This document shows, one piece after another, positions 47,948 to 56,951 of a stretch of DNA of 64,000 nt. Positions within the stretch are counted from its first letter, which is position 1. The number at the start of each line of letters is the position of its first letter. This DNA comes from Nocardioides campestrisoli (GTDB lineage Bacteria; Actinomycetota; Actinomycetes; Propionibacteriales; Nocardioidaceae). The notes beneath the pieces are model-generated. The model was not told the DNA's origin. It saw only the letters and a list, made by a program, of their open reading frames with translations, and ran no database searches. The translations under genes were made by a program, and so were the position numbers. The DNA lies in the NCBI RefSeq assembly GCF_013624435.2, contig NZ_CP061768.1, positions 1,208,001 to 1,272,000 of the forward strand, written 5' to 3'.

Positions 47948-47977
47948 TCACGTGTTGGTGCTAGTCACGCGTTGGTG
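47948..47977. repeat. Direct repeat TCACGTGTTGGTG / TCACGCGTTGGTG
   Basis: Two 13-bp copies with one mismatch are spaced 17 bp start to start (47948-47960 and 47965-47977), just upstream of the PKD protein start. Direct repeats of this spacing could bind a tandem LuxR-type dimer. The second copy reaches the possible GTG 47977. Confidence 0.45.
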
Positions 47978-48000
47978 TGAAGAAACAGGGTGGGCGAGGA

Positions 48001-51000
48001 ATGAAGAGCGGGTTCGGCCGTGCGCTGATGCTGATGCTGACCGGGGGCCTCGCGGCCCTCGTCGGGGTGGTCGGCCAGCTGCCGGCGATGGCGGTCGACC
48101 AGCCGGGTGGTCAGCTGGTCCAGGAGCGGGCGGCGGCGCGGACGCCGCACGTCCTGGACGGGATGGTCTACTCGGTCGCCGAGGCCGGGGGACAGATCGT
48201 GCTCGGCGGCGACTTCACCAAGGCGCGCAACGACGGCACCAGTGCCCAGCTCCCTCGGACCAACCTGCTCGCGTTCAACCCCGCCGACGGCCGGGTCAGC
48301 ACCGGTTTCGTGCCCCAGCCCAACGGCGTCGTGCGGGTCGTGCTGCCGGCGGCCGACGGGAAGTCGGTCTACGTCGGTGGCAAGTTCACCAGCATCGGCG
48401 GCGAGAACCGCAAGAACCTGGCCCAGGTCAGGATCTCCGACGGCGCGGTGCTGCCCTTCGACGCCGGCAAGATCGCCGGACAGGTCCGGGACCTGCGCCT
48501 GGCCGGCGGGCGGCTCTGGATCGCCGGGCACTTCACCCACGTGGGCGGCCACGCCCAGACGGCGCTGGCCACTGTGGACGCCCGCAGCGGCACCTTCCTC
48601 CCCTTCATGCGGCTCGGCATCGCCGGCAACCACAACAGCGGGGCCACCAACGTCCTCAAGATCGACGTCAGCCCCCGGGGCGACCGGCTGGTCGCGGTCG
48701 GCAACTTCGACACCGTCGACGGGGTGGTCCGCCACCAGCTGATGCAGCTCGACATCAGCGGCGACGCCGCGCGGGCGAGCACCCTGAACACCCGGTTCTT
48801 CACCGCCACGTGCTCGCGCTCCTTCGACACCTACATGCGCGACGTGGACTACTCGCCCGACGGCTCCTTCTTCGTGGTCACCACCACCGGTGGGTACGGC
48901 GGGGCGGACGCGCCGTGCGACTCGACCTCGCGGTTCGAGACCTACGCGGCCGGCGCGACGGTGCAGCCCTCCTGGGTCAACCTCACCGGCGGGGACACCC
49001 TCTACGCGGTCGAGGTGACCGACTCCGTGGTCTACGTCGGAGGCCACTTCCGCTGGCAGAACAACCCGTTCGCCGGCGACCTGGCCAGCTTCGGCGCCGT
49101 GCCGCGCGAGGGGATTGCCGCCCTCGACCCGGCGAACGGGCTGCCCTACTCGTGGAACCCGGGGCGGTCCCGCGGCATCGGCGTCTTCGACTTCCTGGTC
49201 ACCGAGGCCGGCCTGTGGGTGGCCTCGGACACGGACCGGATCGGGACGGACCGGCAGACCCGGGCGCGGATCGCGCTGCTCCCGACCGGCGGACTCACCG
49301 TCCCTCCGGTGCGCTCGGCGCGGCTGCCCAACGACATCTACACCGTCGGGGCCTCGACGGTGACCGCCCGCTCCTACCGCGGCGGCACGGTGGGAGCCGC
49401 CCGCCCGGTCTCCGGGCTGAGCGCCAGCTCGGTCAAGGGCGCGTTCATGGTCAACGGGTGGCTCTACCTGGCCCAGTCCGACGGCACCTTCGTCCGCCGT
49501 ACCTTCGACGGGACCACCTTCGGCGCGGCCGAGCGGGTCGACACCGCCGACCGGCTCAAGGCCGACGCCACCTGGCAGGAAGACCTGCGCAAGGTGACGG
49601 GCATGTTCTTCGACGATGGCCGGATCTACTACACCCTCGCGGGCAGCAACGAGCTGCGCTACCGCTACTTCACCCCGGAGAGCGCGGTCGTGGGCGCCAA
49701 GCGCCTGGTCGCCTCCGGCAACGTGAGCGGGATCAGCTTCTCCGGGGTGCGCGGCATGTTCCTCGCCGACGGCAAGCTCTACTGGTCCGACGGGCAGGGC
49801 GTGCTGCGGCGCATCGACTGGCGCTCCGGCGGTCAGTCGGGCGTTCCCGTGGCCGGGACGGCGGCGGCGGTCTCCGGCCCGCAGATCGACCGGGTCAGCT
49901 GGACCTCCCGCGACCTGTTCGTCTTCCAGGACGCCCAGGGCCGCGGAGCGGTGATGGAGCCGCAGGCGGCCTTCGAGGTCGGCTGCACCAGCCTGACCTG
50001 CAGCTTCGACGGCACCTCCTCGCTGACCCCGGGTGGTGAGGTGGCGAAGTACGTCTGGGACTTCGGGGACGGGGCGACCGCGACCGGTCCTCGCCCCCAG
50101 CACGTCTACACCCAGGGCGGGACCTTCCAGGTGCGGCTGACCATCACCAGCACGCGTGACCAGAGTGCGACGGTGACCCGGGCCGTGCAGGTCACCCGGG
50201 TCAACCAGCGTCCGGTGGCCGTGTTCACCGCCTCGTGCCAGAGCACGCTGTGCGCGTTCGACGCCTCGGCGTCGAGCGACGCCGAGGGCCCGGTGACCTA
50301 CGCCTGGGACTTCGGGGACAACACCTCCGGCACCGGGGTGAGCCCGACCAAGGTCTACTCCGCGGAGGGCGCCTACCGGGTCACGCTGACGGTCACCGAC
50401 AGCGACAGGGTGACGCACTCGGTGACCCAGGACGTGGCGGCCAACCTGGCCAAGGTGCAGTTCGTCAGCGCCGCCTCGGCCAACGGCAACTCCACCACCC
50501 ACCGGGTCGGGCTGCCGGCGCAGGTGGCGCCCGGTGACGTGATGGTGCTGACGCTCGCGCTCAACAGCGACGTGGCGATCACCGACCCCGAGGGCTGGAC
50601 CCCGCTGGAGTCCGTGGCTGCCGGCGGCGTCTCCGGTCGATCGTGGTGGCGCCGGGCCGAGGCCGGCGACGCGGGGAGCAACGTGCGGGTGTCGGTCGGC
50701 GCCGCGGCCAAGGGCGACCTGTCGGTCGCGGCGTACCGAGGCTCGGAGGGACGCCTGGCGTACGTGGCCCAGCAGCAGGCGAAGGCGCACACCTCGCGCG
50801 GCACGGAGTTCACCTCGCCGCAGGTGACCGCCCCCGCGGGCGGCGGGTGGCTGGTGACCTACTGGGCGCTGAAGTCGCCGGACGAGGCGTCGTGGCGTGA
50901 GATCGGCGGTCAGACCGCACGAGCCACCTCGTCGGGGGTGGGCTCCGGCCGGATCACCGCGACGGTGGCCGACTCCGCCGGGCCGGTCCCCGCGGGGCAG

Positions 51001-51078
51001 ACCGGTGGGCTGGTGGGCCGGACCACGGTGGAGGTCCCGAGGGCGATCGTCTTCTCGACCGCCCTGGGTCTGCAGTAG
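48001..51078 (+). CDS. Large secreted beta-propeller/PKD-domain protein
   Basis: This ~1025-aa protein has a signal peptide (MKSGFGRALMLMLTGGLAAL...). Residues ~30-420 hold propeller-like blades of the type VYVGGKFTSIGG and LWIAGHFTHVGG. A second repeat region follows to ~640, then two PKD domains (YVWDFGDGATATG; YAWDFGDNTSGTG). The C-terminal ~200-residue beta domain begins VQFVSAASANGNSTTHRVGL. It has no membrane anchor. ATG 48001 is used, with GAGGA directly abutting it; GTG 47977 is an in-frame alternative. It leads a three-gene unit with a LamG-like lipoprotein and a degenerate regulator. It probably binds glycan at the surface. Confidence 0.82.
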   Translation: MKSGFGRALMLMLTGGLAALVGVVGQLPAMAVDQPGGQLVQERAAARTPHVLDGMVYSVAEAGGQIVLGGDFTKARNDGTSAQLPRTNLLAFNPADGRVSTGFVPQPNGVVRVVLPAADGKSVYVGGKFTSIGGENRKNLAQVRISDGAVLPFDAGKIAGQVRDLRLAGGRLWIAGHFTHVGGHAQTALATVDARSGTFLPFMRLGIAGNHNSGATNVLKIDVSPRGDRLVAVGNFDTVDGVVRHQLMQLDISGDAARASTLNTRFFTATCSRSFDTYMRDVDYSPDGSFFVVTTTGGYGGADAPCDSTSRFETYAAGATVQPSWVNLTGGDTLYAVEVTDSVVYVGGHFRWQNNPFAGDLASFGAVPREGIAALDPANGLPYSWNPGRSRGIGVFDFLVTEAGLWVASDTDRIGTDRQTRARIALLPTGGLTVPPVRSARLPNDIYTVGASTVTARSYRGGTVGAARPVSGLSASSVKGAFMVNGWLYLAQSDGTFVRRTFDGTTFGAAERVDTADRLKADATWQEDLRKVTGMFFDDGRIYYTLAGSNELRYRYFTPESAVVGAKRLVASGNVSGISFSGVRGMFLADGKLYWSDGQGVLRRIDWRSGGQSGVPVAGTAAAVSGPQIDRVSWTSRDLFVFQDAQGRGAVMEPQAAFEVGCTSLTCSFDGTSSLTPGGEVAKYVWDFGDGATATGPRPQHVYTQGGTFQVRLTITSTRDQSATVTRAVQVTRVNQRPVAVFTASCQSTLCAFDASASSDAEGPVTYAWDFGDNTSGTGVSPTKVYSAEGAYRVTLTVTDSDRVTHSVTQDVAANLAKVQFVSAASANGNSTTHRVGLPAQVAPGDVMVLTLALNSDVAITDPEGWTPLESVAAGGVSGRSWWRRAEAGDAGSNVRVSVGAAAKGDLSVAAYRGSEGRLAYVAQQQAKAHTSRGTEFTSPQVTAPAGGGWLVTYWALKSPDEASWREIGGQTARATSSGVGSGRITATVADSAGPVPAGQTGGLVGRTTVEVPRAIVFSTALGLQ

Positions 51079-51092
51079 GAGGTGAGCAGGGA

Positions 51093-51947
51093 GTGAGGAC
51101 GACGGACGCACCGGGGCGCCGACGTTCCGGGCGCGTCGCCACGGCCGTGGCCCTGGCCGGCGTGGTCTCCGTGGGCGCCTTGGCGCTGAGCGCGTGTGGC
51201 GGTCCGACCGCCGCGACCGAGTCGACCGAGGCGATGACGGTGACGCCGGTGCGCGGCGAGCTGGTGCTGGAGTTCGACGAGGGGCTGAGCGCCGAAGGCG
51301 ACTCGATGGAGCGGATCCAGAGCTCCGGGACGGCGACCCTGCGGATCGGTGTCAGCACCGCGGGTGGCGGCTTCCTGGAGCGGGTCGAGGGGCGCTCGGG
51401 GTACGCCGTGCGTACCCCGGCGTTCACCGCGACCGGGAAGACTCCCGCCGCGGTGCTGGTGATCAAGCCCCGGGGCGCCGACCAGCTGAGCCCGGGCACG
51501 CGTCCCGTCCGGTGGGGGATCGACATGATGCTCGACGAGGAGCAGGGGGACGCCCCCGCCGACAACGGGGACAACCTCCTGCAGCGCGGCCTCTTCGACC
51601 ACCAGGCCCAGATCAAGCTGCAGATCGACCACGACGTCCCGTCGTGCCGGGTGCGCGGCTCCGAGGGCGAGGCCCTGGTCGTCGCCGACACCGCGGTGGA
51701 GCGCGGGGTCTGGTACCGGCTCGCCTGCCAGCTGCGGGGGGACGAGCTGAGCCTGACGGTCGGTCTGCCCGGACGTCCGGCGCCCCAGCGGTGGTCGGTG
51801 CCGGCCTCGGTGGGGTCGATCGAGTTCCGCCGGTCGGAGCCGGTCGCGATCGGCGGCAAGGTCGACCGGCGCGGCAACATCCAGCCGCGGGACACCGACC
51901 AGTTCAACGGCCTGCTGGACAACGTCTACCTGGACATCAGCTCATGA
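51093..51947 (+). CDS. Lipoprotein with LamG/concanavalin-like fold
   Basis: This 284-aa protein starts at GTG. Its lipobox-like segment ALALSACGG predicts a lipid-anchored Cys at about residue 35. The mature part has a beta-sandwich pattern typical of LamG-like domains: WYRLACQLRGDELSLTVGL and a C-terminal NGLLDNVYLDIS, which matches the 'iDnV.l' ending of such domains. A glycan-binding or structural surface role is inferred. It lies 14 bp after the PKD protein gene and overlaps the regulator by 4 bp. Confidence 0.75.
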   Translation: MRTTDAPGRRRSGRVATAVALAGVVSVGALALSACGGPTAATESTEAMTVTPVRGELVLEFDEGLSAEGDSMERIQSSGTATLRIGVSTAGGGFLERVEGRSGYAVRTPAFTATGKTPAAVLVIKPRGADQLSPGTRPVRWGIDMMLDEEQGDAPADNGDNLLQRGLFDHQAQIKLQIDHDVPSCRVRGSEGEALVVADTAVERGVWYRLACQLRGDELSLTVGLPGRPAPQRWSVPASVGSIEFRRSEPVAIGGKVDRRGNIQPRDTDQFNGLLDNVYLDISS

Positions 51948-52621
51948 GTGCGCCCCGCGTGGTGGTCGTGGCCGAGGGCTACCTGGTGGGGGAGGCGATC
52001 GAGGTGGCGCTGAGCGCCCGCGACTTCGAGATCGACCGGATGGCCAGCCCCCGCTCGCGCCAGGAGCTGGTCGAGGCCCGGCGCGAGATCAGCCGGATCA
52101 AGGCCGGCGTGGGGCTGGTGGTCGCCGAGATCGACGACCTGGGGCAGTGGCGCGACGCGCTGGCGCTGATCGAGTCGGTCCGGATGCGCTGGTTGGTGGT
52201 CACCGGCTCGCGCAACCCGGCGCGCTGGGGTGCGCTGGTGGCGGCCGGGTGCCAGGGGGTGGTGCCGATGTCGGCCGGCCTCGACGTGCTCACCCGCACC
52301 CTGTGGGCGGTCTCGCGCGGCGGTCCCGGGATGCCGCAGTCGGCCCGCGAGGAGGTGCTGGCGGAGTGGGAGCGGCTCGGTACGTCGCGGCGCTCGCTGA
52401 TCCTGCGCATCTCCGCTCTCTCCCCACGCGAGTGGCAGGTGCTGGAGCAGCTGAAGGAAGGCCACTCGATCAAGGCGATCGCCGAGACCGGCGGGGTCAG
52501 TGAGGGCACCGTGCGCAGCCAGGTCCGGGCGATCCGGCAGAAGCTCAACGTGAAGTCCCAGCTCGCCGCGGTCGCGGCGTACCAGCAGGCGACCGAGCTG
52601 AACTACGGCCAGACCGGCTGA
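51944..52621 (+). CDS. LuxR-family regulator with degenerate receiver domain
   Basis: This 225-aa protein keeps the receiver-plus-LuxR HTH layout (ALSPREWQVLEQLKEGHSIK; SEGTVRSQVRAIRQKLNV). The receiver lacks the canonical sites: the acidic pair is AEG, the phospho-Asp strand reads LVVAEIDDLG with no Asp in register, and the conserved Lys is Met (GVVPMSAG). It is a paralogue of the intact regulator at 36526-37200. It probably works without phosphorylation, perhaps by ligand, partner or heterodimer formation. It overlaps the lipoprotein stop by 4 bp. Confidence 0.88.
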   Translation: MSAPRVVVVAEGYLVGEAIEVALSARDFEIDRMASPRSRQELVEARREISRIKAGVGLVVAEIDDLGQWRDALALIESVRMRWLVVTGSRNPARWGALVAAGCQGVVPMSAGLDVLTRTLWAVSRGGPGMPQSAREEVLAEWERLGTSRRSLILRISALSPREWQVLEQLKEGHSIKAIAETGGVSEGTVRSQVRAIRQKLNVKSQLAAVAAYQQATELNYGQTG

Positions 52622-52748
52622 GCAGGCGCTGTGGTGCGCACGCTGTCGTGCGGGCAGGGCACCTTCTTCGGGTCCGGTCCGTCTGAGCGGTAGGAGACTC
52701 TCCTTCACCGCGACCCAGAACACCCCGCCGCCGCTACGCTTCGGCTCA

Positions 52749-53405
52749 ATGGTCAGTGTCCTTGCGCTCGTGATCCCGCTGGCTTTCGCGGGCGCTATCA
52801 GCCCGGTCATGCTCACCGAGCAGACCGTGCTGTTGGCTGGGCGCGACGGACGCCGCGTCGCTGGGGGCTACGCCGTCGGAGCCGGCGCAACCTTGCTGGT
52901 CCTCCTGTCGCTCCTGGTGCTCTTCGGCAGTGCCATCGCCCTCCCGGGGGAGCCTCGGCTCAGCGCCTCCCTCGACGTCGTCCTGGGCTCCCTCCTGGTC
53001 CTCATCGCTGCCGTCCTGCGTCTCCGCCGCCCGCGCACCCCGAAACCCGAGAAGTCGCGCGACCGTGGGCTCACCCCGGGCCAGGCGCTGGGCTTCGGTG
53101 TGTTCTCGATGGCGACGAACTTCACCACGTTGGCGGCGATGGTCCCCGTGGCCAAGGAGATCGCCGCCAGTGACCTCGGCCTGATCGGACGTCTGATCGT
53201 GATCGGCATCGTGGTCGTGGTGGCCGCACTGCCGGCGTGGCTCCCGCTCGCGATGACCCTGGTGGCGCCGGCCCCCACGCGGCGCGGTCTGCAGGCGCTC
53301 TCGCACTTCATCGACACCCGTGGCCGGTTGGTCACGGTGCTGCTGCTGACGGCTGTAGGACTCTTCCTGGTGGCGCGCGGCGTCGTGCACATCATCGGTT
53401 CCTGA
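52749..53405 (+). CDS. GAP/Sap-family membrane protein
   Basis: This 218-aa protein has six membrane segments and the GAP (Sap, sulfolipid-addressing-like) pattern: VSVLALVIPLAFAGAISPVM, AGGYAVGAGATLLVLLSLLV, GFGVFSMATNFTTLAAMVPV. Family members in mycobacteria are linked to export of glycolipids, but direct transport data are limited. It is a single plus-strand gene between the polysaccharide locus and the tad operon. Confidence 0.8.
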   Translation: MVSVLALVIPLAFAGAISPVMLTEQTVLLAGRDGRRVAGGYAVGAGATLLVLLSLLVLFGSAIALPGEPRLSASLDVVLGSLLVLIAAVLRLRRPRTPKPEKSRDRGLTPGQALGFGVFSMATNFTTLAAMVPVAKEIAASDLGLIGRLIVIGIVVVVAALPAWLPLAMTLVAPAPTRRGLQALSHFIDTRGRLVTVLLLTAVGLFLVARGVVHIIGS

Positions 53406-53631
53406 GGCACCGCCGAGCGTGACCGTGGCCGCCTGCGGTCGCGCAGCGGGCGCGACTGGCCTGTCGACGTACGTCAGGTGAGGTAGGCCGCGTACGCCAT
53501 GGTGGGTAACTTCCCCGGCTCCGCGGCGAGTTGTCCCCAGCGGGCCGAAACGGCCGTCTGTCGCGGTGGCGTGCGCACTAGCGTCGTTGGCGTCGTCGTT
53601 CGGGTGGTCGGACGAGCTCGGGGGGAGTGCC
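53406..53631. other. Upstream region of the tad operon
   Basis: This 226-bp non-coding stretch precedes tadA. It includes an inverted repeat around gggccgaaacggcc (53538-53551) and tcaggtgaggtagg near 53474-53487. The latter resembles, but does not match, the AATT-type sites of the polysaccharide locus. No clear promoter hexamers are visible. Confidence 0.35.
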
Positions 53632-55035
53632 ATGACCGCGTCGCCGTTCTTGCCAGCGTCGTCGACGCCTTCGGCCCGCTCGTCTGGGGTGGCGCCCACC
53701 TCGCCAGGCCCGGGAGCTCCGGGAGCGGCCGTCGACTCTGCACCGCGGCCCACGCCGCCCGGCGTCCTGGAGTCGCTGGACGCCCGGTTGCGTCAGCTGG
53801 TGCGCCGCGAGGGGGTCGACCCGCAGCGCGACACGGTGCTGGTCCGTCAGCTCGCCGAGCGGCTGGTCGCCGAGCACGACGAGTGGTCGATGACCGGGGC
53901 GGTCGAGCCGCTGCCGGCACCGGAGCAGACCGTGGGCGAGCTGGTCGCCCGGGTCGCCGGGTTCGGCCCGTTGCAGCCGCTGCTCGATGACCCCGCGGTC
54001 GAGGAGATCTGGATCAACGACCCGAGCCGGGTCTTCGTGGCCCGGCACGGACGCCACGAGCTGACCAACCTGGTGCTCTCCCGCGCCCAGGTGGACGAGC
54101 TGGTCGAGCGGATGCTGAAGAGCAGCGGCCGCCGGGTCGACCTGAGCCAGCCCTTCGTCGACGCGATGCTCCCCGAGGGACACCGGCTGCACGTGGTGCT
54201 GCAGGGGATCAGCCGAGGGTTCACCGCCGTGAACATCCGCAAGTTCCGGCTGCAGGCGGCGCGGCTCACCGACCTGGTCCAGCTGGGCAGCCTGCCCGCC
54301 ACCGCCGCGGCGTTCCTGGACGCCTCGGTCCGCGCCGGGCTCAACGTGCTGGTGGCGGGAGCGACCCAGGCCGGCAAGACCACGATGCTCAACTGCCTGG
54401 CCGCGGCCATCCCGGGCGGCGAACGGGTGGTCAGCGCGGAGGAGGTCTTCGAGCTCAAGTTCCCCCACCCGGACTGGGTGCCGATGCAGACCCGGCAGGC
54501 CGGACTGGAGGGCACCGGGGAGATCCGCCTGCGCGACCTGGTCAAGGAGTCCCTGCGGATGCGCCCCTCGCGGGTGATCGTGGGGGAGGTGCGTGCCGAG
54601 GAGTGCCTCGACCTGCTGCTGGCGCTCAACTCCGGTCTGCCAGGGATGTGCACGCTGCACGCCAACAGTGCGCGTGAGGCGCTGGTGAAGATGTGCACGC
54701 TGCCGCTGCTCGCCGGGGAGAACATCTCCGCGAGGTTCGTCGTGCCCACGGTCGCCAGCTCGGTGGACCTGGTGGTCCACCTGGGGATCGACGTGGGCGG
54801 CACCCGCCGGGTCAACGAGATCGTCGCGGTACCCGGGCGGGTCGAGGACGACGTGATCGAGATCGAGCCCATCTTCGAGCGGAGCGCGGGACAGGGCTCG
54901 GAGCCGCGGGAGCTGCGCTGGACGGGTGGGGTCCCGCACCGGCCGGAGCGCTACCAGCGGGTGGGGATCGACGTCCACCAGCTCCTGAACGGTGGGGGCC
55001 TGAACGGTGGGGGCCTGCACGGGGGGACCCGCTGA
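53632..55035 (+). CDS. tadA: Tad secretion ATPase TadA/CpaF
   Basis: This 467-aa type II/IV secretion ATPase has an N-terminal Pro-rich stretch and helical domain (1-150), CpaF-type VAGFGPLQPLLDDPAVEEIWIND, Walker A VAGATQAGKTTML, the Asp-box-like ERVVSAEEVFELKF, Walker B RVIVGEVRAEE and the His-box MCTLHANSAREAL. It powers Flp pilus assembly. The C-terminus carries short LNGGG repeats. It is the first gene of a seven-gene operon and is followed by tadB with a 1-bp overlap (TGATG). Confidence 0.95.
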   Translation: MTASPFLPASSTPSARSSGVAPTSPGPGAPGAAVDSAPRPTPPGVLESLDARLRQLVRREGVDPQRDTVLVRQLAERLVAEHDEWSMTGAVEPLPAPEQTVGELVARVAGFGPLQPLLDDPAVEEIWINDPSRVFVARHGRHELTNLVLSRAQVDELVERMLKSSGRRVDLSQPFVDAMLPEGHRLHVVLQGISRGFTAVNIRKFRLQAARLTDLVQLGSLPATAAAFLDASVRAGLNVLVAGATQAGKTTMLNCLAAAIPGGERVVSAEEVFELKFPHPDWVPMQTRQAGLEGTGEIRLRDLVKESLRMRPSRVIVGEVRAEECLDLLLALNSGLPGMCTLHANSAREALVKMCTLPLLAGENISARFVVPTVASSVDLVVHLGIDVGGTRRVNEIVAVPGRVEDDVIEIEPIFERSAGQGSEPRELRWTGGVPHRPERYQRVGIDVHQLLNGGGLNGGGLHGGTR

Positions 55036-55889
55036 TGGGTGCCCTGGTCGGGCTCGGGTTCGGCACCGGCGCGCTGCTCGTCTGGTCGGCGTTCTTCCTG
55101 CCCCGCGGGACCCGGCCGGCTTCCCGGCGCGCCGGGCCGGTGGAGGAGATGCTGGCCCGCGCAGGCATGGGGGAGGTCTCGGTCGCCAGCCTGTACGCCC
55201 TCTGCGCCGTGCTGGGGCTCAGCGTCCTGGTGGTGGTCCAGCTGGTCGCCGGCGCCTGGCCGGTGGCTCTGGCCTTCGGCGTGATCAGCGGCTACCTGCC
55301 GTTCGCCGTGCTGCGCAGCCGGGTGCGGCGCCGGCAGCGGGAGTTCGCCGAGGTGTGGCCCGAGGCGGTGGACAACCTCGCCTCCGCGGTGCGGGCGGGG
55401 CTGTCGCTGCCCGACGCGCTGGCGGGCCTGGCGGTCAGCGGGCCGGTGGCGCTGCGCGACGCGTTCGCCCAGTTCGCGCTGGACTACCAGGTGACCGGCC
55501 GGTTCGGCGAGAGCCTGGACCGGCTGAAGGGGCGGCTCGCCGACCCGGTCGGTGACCGGATGGTGGAGGGGCTGCGGATCGCGCGCGAGGTCGGCGGGGG
55601 TGACCTCGGGCGGCTGCTGCGCAACCTCTCCGGCTACCTGCGGGAGGAGGCACGGACCCGCTCCGAGCTGGAGTCACGGCAGGCCTGGACGGTCAACGGG
55701 GCGCGGCTGGCCGTGGCCGCCCCCTGGGTGGTGCTGCTGATGATGGCCTTCCAGAGCGAGCTGATCGCGAGGTACGCGACCGCGACGGGTGCCCTGGTGC
55801 TGGCCGTCGGCGCCGCGCTCTGCTTCGGCGCCTACTGGTTGATGCTGCGGATCGGCCGCCTCCCCGTCGAGCGCAGGATCCTCTCGTGA
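55035..55889 (+). CDS. tadB: Tad inner-membrane platform protein TadB
   Basis: This 284-aa T2SF-domain protein has membrane helices near residues 5-22, 50-85 and 230-275. The conserved helical T2SF core reads EAVDNLASAVRAGLSLPDAL ... GGGDLGRLLRNLSGYLREEAR. It forms with TadC the membrane platform that couples TadA to pilin assembly. The ATG overlaps the tadA stop by one base; the last codons overlap tadC. Confidence 0.92.
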   Translation: MGALVGLGFGTGALLVWSAFFLPRGTRPASRRAGPVEEMLARAGMGEVSVASLYALCAVLGLSVLVVVQLVAGAWPVALAFGVISGYLPFAVLRSRVRRRQREFAEVWPEAVDNLASAVRAGLSLPDALAGLAVSGPVALRDAFAQFALDYQVTGRFGESLDRLKGRLADPVGDRMVEGLRIAREVGGGDLGRLLRNLSGYLREEARTRSELESRQAWTVNGARLAVAAPWVVLLMMAFQSELIARYATATGALVLAVGAALCFGAYWLMLRIGRLPVERRILS

Positions 55890-56830
55890 GCCCCGCGTTG
55901 ACCGGTGCCCTGCTGGGGCTGCTCGTTGCGGTCGGGTTGCAGGTCGTGCTGGCTCGGGTGGTGGCGATCCGGCGTACGCAGGTCTCCGTCCGGGTCCTGC
56001 CCTACGTGCGCGACCTGCCGCAGGTGGGCCGCGCGGCACCGCTCCAGGCGACCGCCGTCGCCTCGCCTCTGGGGGCCGCCCAGCAGATCTTCGGTCCCGC
56101 CCTGCGCCGGGCCGCCGACCTGGTCGAGCGGGTGCTCGGGGGCGGTGCCTCCGTCGCGCGCAGGCTGGAGCGCGCCGACCTGGAGAAGACCGTGCACGAG
56201 TTCCGGGTCGAGCAGGTGGTGTGGGGGCTGCTCGGCTTCGCCGGGGTCGCCGCCTGGCAGCTGCTGGACGCGGTGACCGGGTCGGCCTCGTTGCTCGGCT
56301 CGGCGCTGCTCTGCCTGGTGGGATTCGCCGGCGGGGTCGTGCTCCGCGACCAGCGGCTGACCGCCAGCGCGGTGGCGCGCGAGCGTGAGATCGTGGCCGA
56401 GTTCCCGATCATCGCCGAGCTCCTCGCTCTTGCGGTGGCCTCGGGAGAGAGCCCGGTCGCGGCCCTGGACCGGGTGGTACGACGCAGCAGCGGCGCGCTC
56501 TCGGTCGACCTGGGCCGGGTGCTCGCCTCGATCAGGACCGGCGAGCCGGTGGCCGTGGCCTTCCACGAGCTGGCCCGGCGTACGGGGCTGAGCCTGGTCG
56601 CCCGCTTCGCCCAAGGTGTCTCCGTGGCGGTGGACCGAGGGACGCCGCTGGCCGACGTGCTGCACGCCCAGGCCGCCGACGTGCGGGAGGCCGGGCGGCG
56701 AGCGCTGATCGAGAGCGCGGCGCGACGCGAGGTCTTCATGCTCGTGCCGGTGGTCTTCCTCGTGCTCCCGGTGACGGTGCTCTTCGCCTTCTACCCCGGC
56801 CTGGTCGGCCTGCGCCTGACCACGCCATGA
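55886..56830 (+). CDS. tadC: Tad inner-membrane platform protein TadC
   Basis: This 314-aa T2SF-domain protein has helices at the N-terminus (5-25), at about 112-155 and at the C-terminus (285-308). The core is FPIIAELLALAVASGESPVA ... VAVDRGTPLADVLHAQAADV. The GTG start overlaps the tadB stop by 4 bp. It forms the platform together with TadB. A gap of about 120 bp with short cccaga repeats separates it from the pilin. Confidence 0.92.
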   Translation: MSPALTGALLGLLVAVGLQVVLARVVAIRRTQVSVRVLPYVRDLPQVGRAAPLQATAVASPLGAAQQIFGPALRRAADLVERVLGGGASVARRLERADLEKTVHEFRVEQVVWGLLGFAGVAAWQLLDAVTGSASLLGSALLCLVGFAGGVVLRDQRLTASAVAREREIVAEFPIIAELLALAVASGESPVAALDRVVRRSSGALSVDLGRVLASIRTGEPVAVAFHELARRTGLSLVARFAQGVSVAVDRGTPLADVLHAQAADVREAGRRALIESAARREVFMLVPVVFLVLPVTVLFAFYPGLVGLRLTTP

Positions 56831-56951
56831 CCGACCCATGACCTGACCCAGACCCAGACCCAGACCAGCGCAGACAGAGCCCATGACCCAGCAAGGCACG
56901 TGCAGCATCCCGACCGGCACCTGGCCGGTCGGTCTGAGGGAGGAGAACACC

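Noticed and set aside
47965..51111. 1048-codon minus-strand frame opposite the PKD protein gene
   Set aside because: The plus strand encodes a signal peptide, propeller blades and PKD motifs, whereas the antisense product has none.
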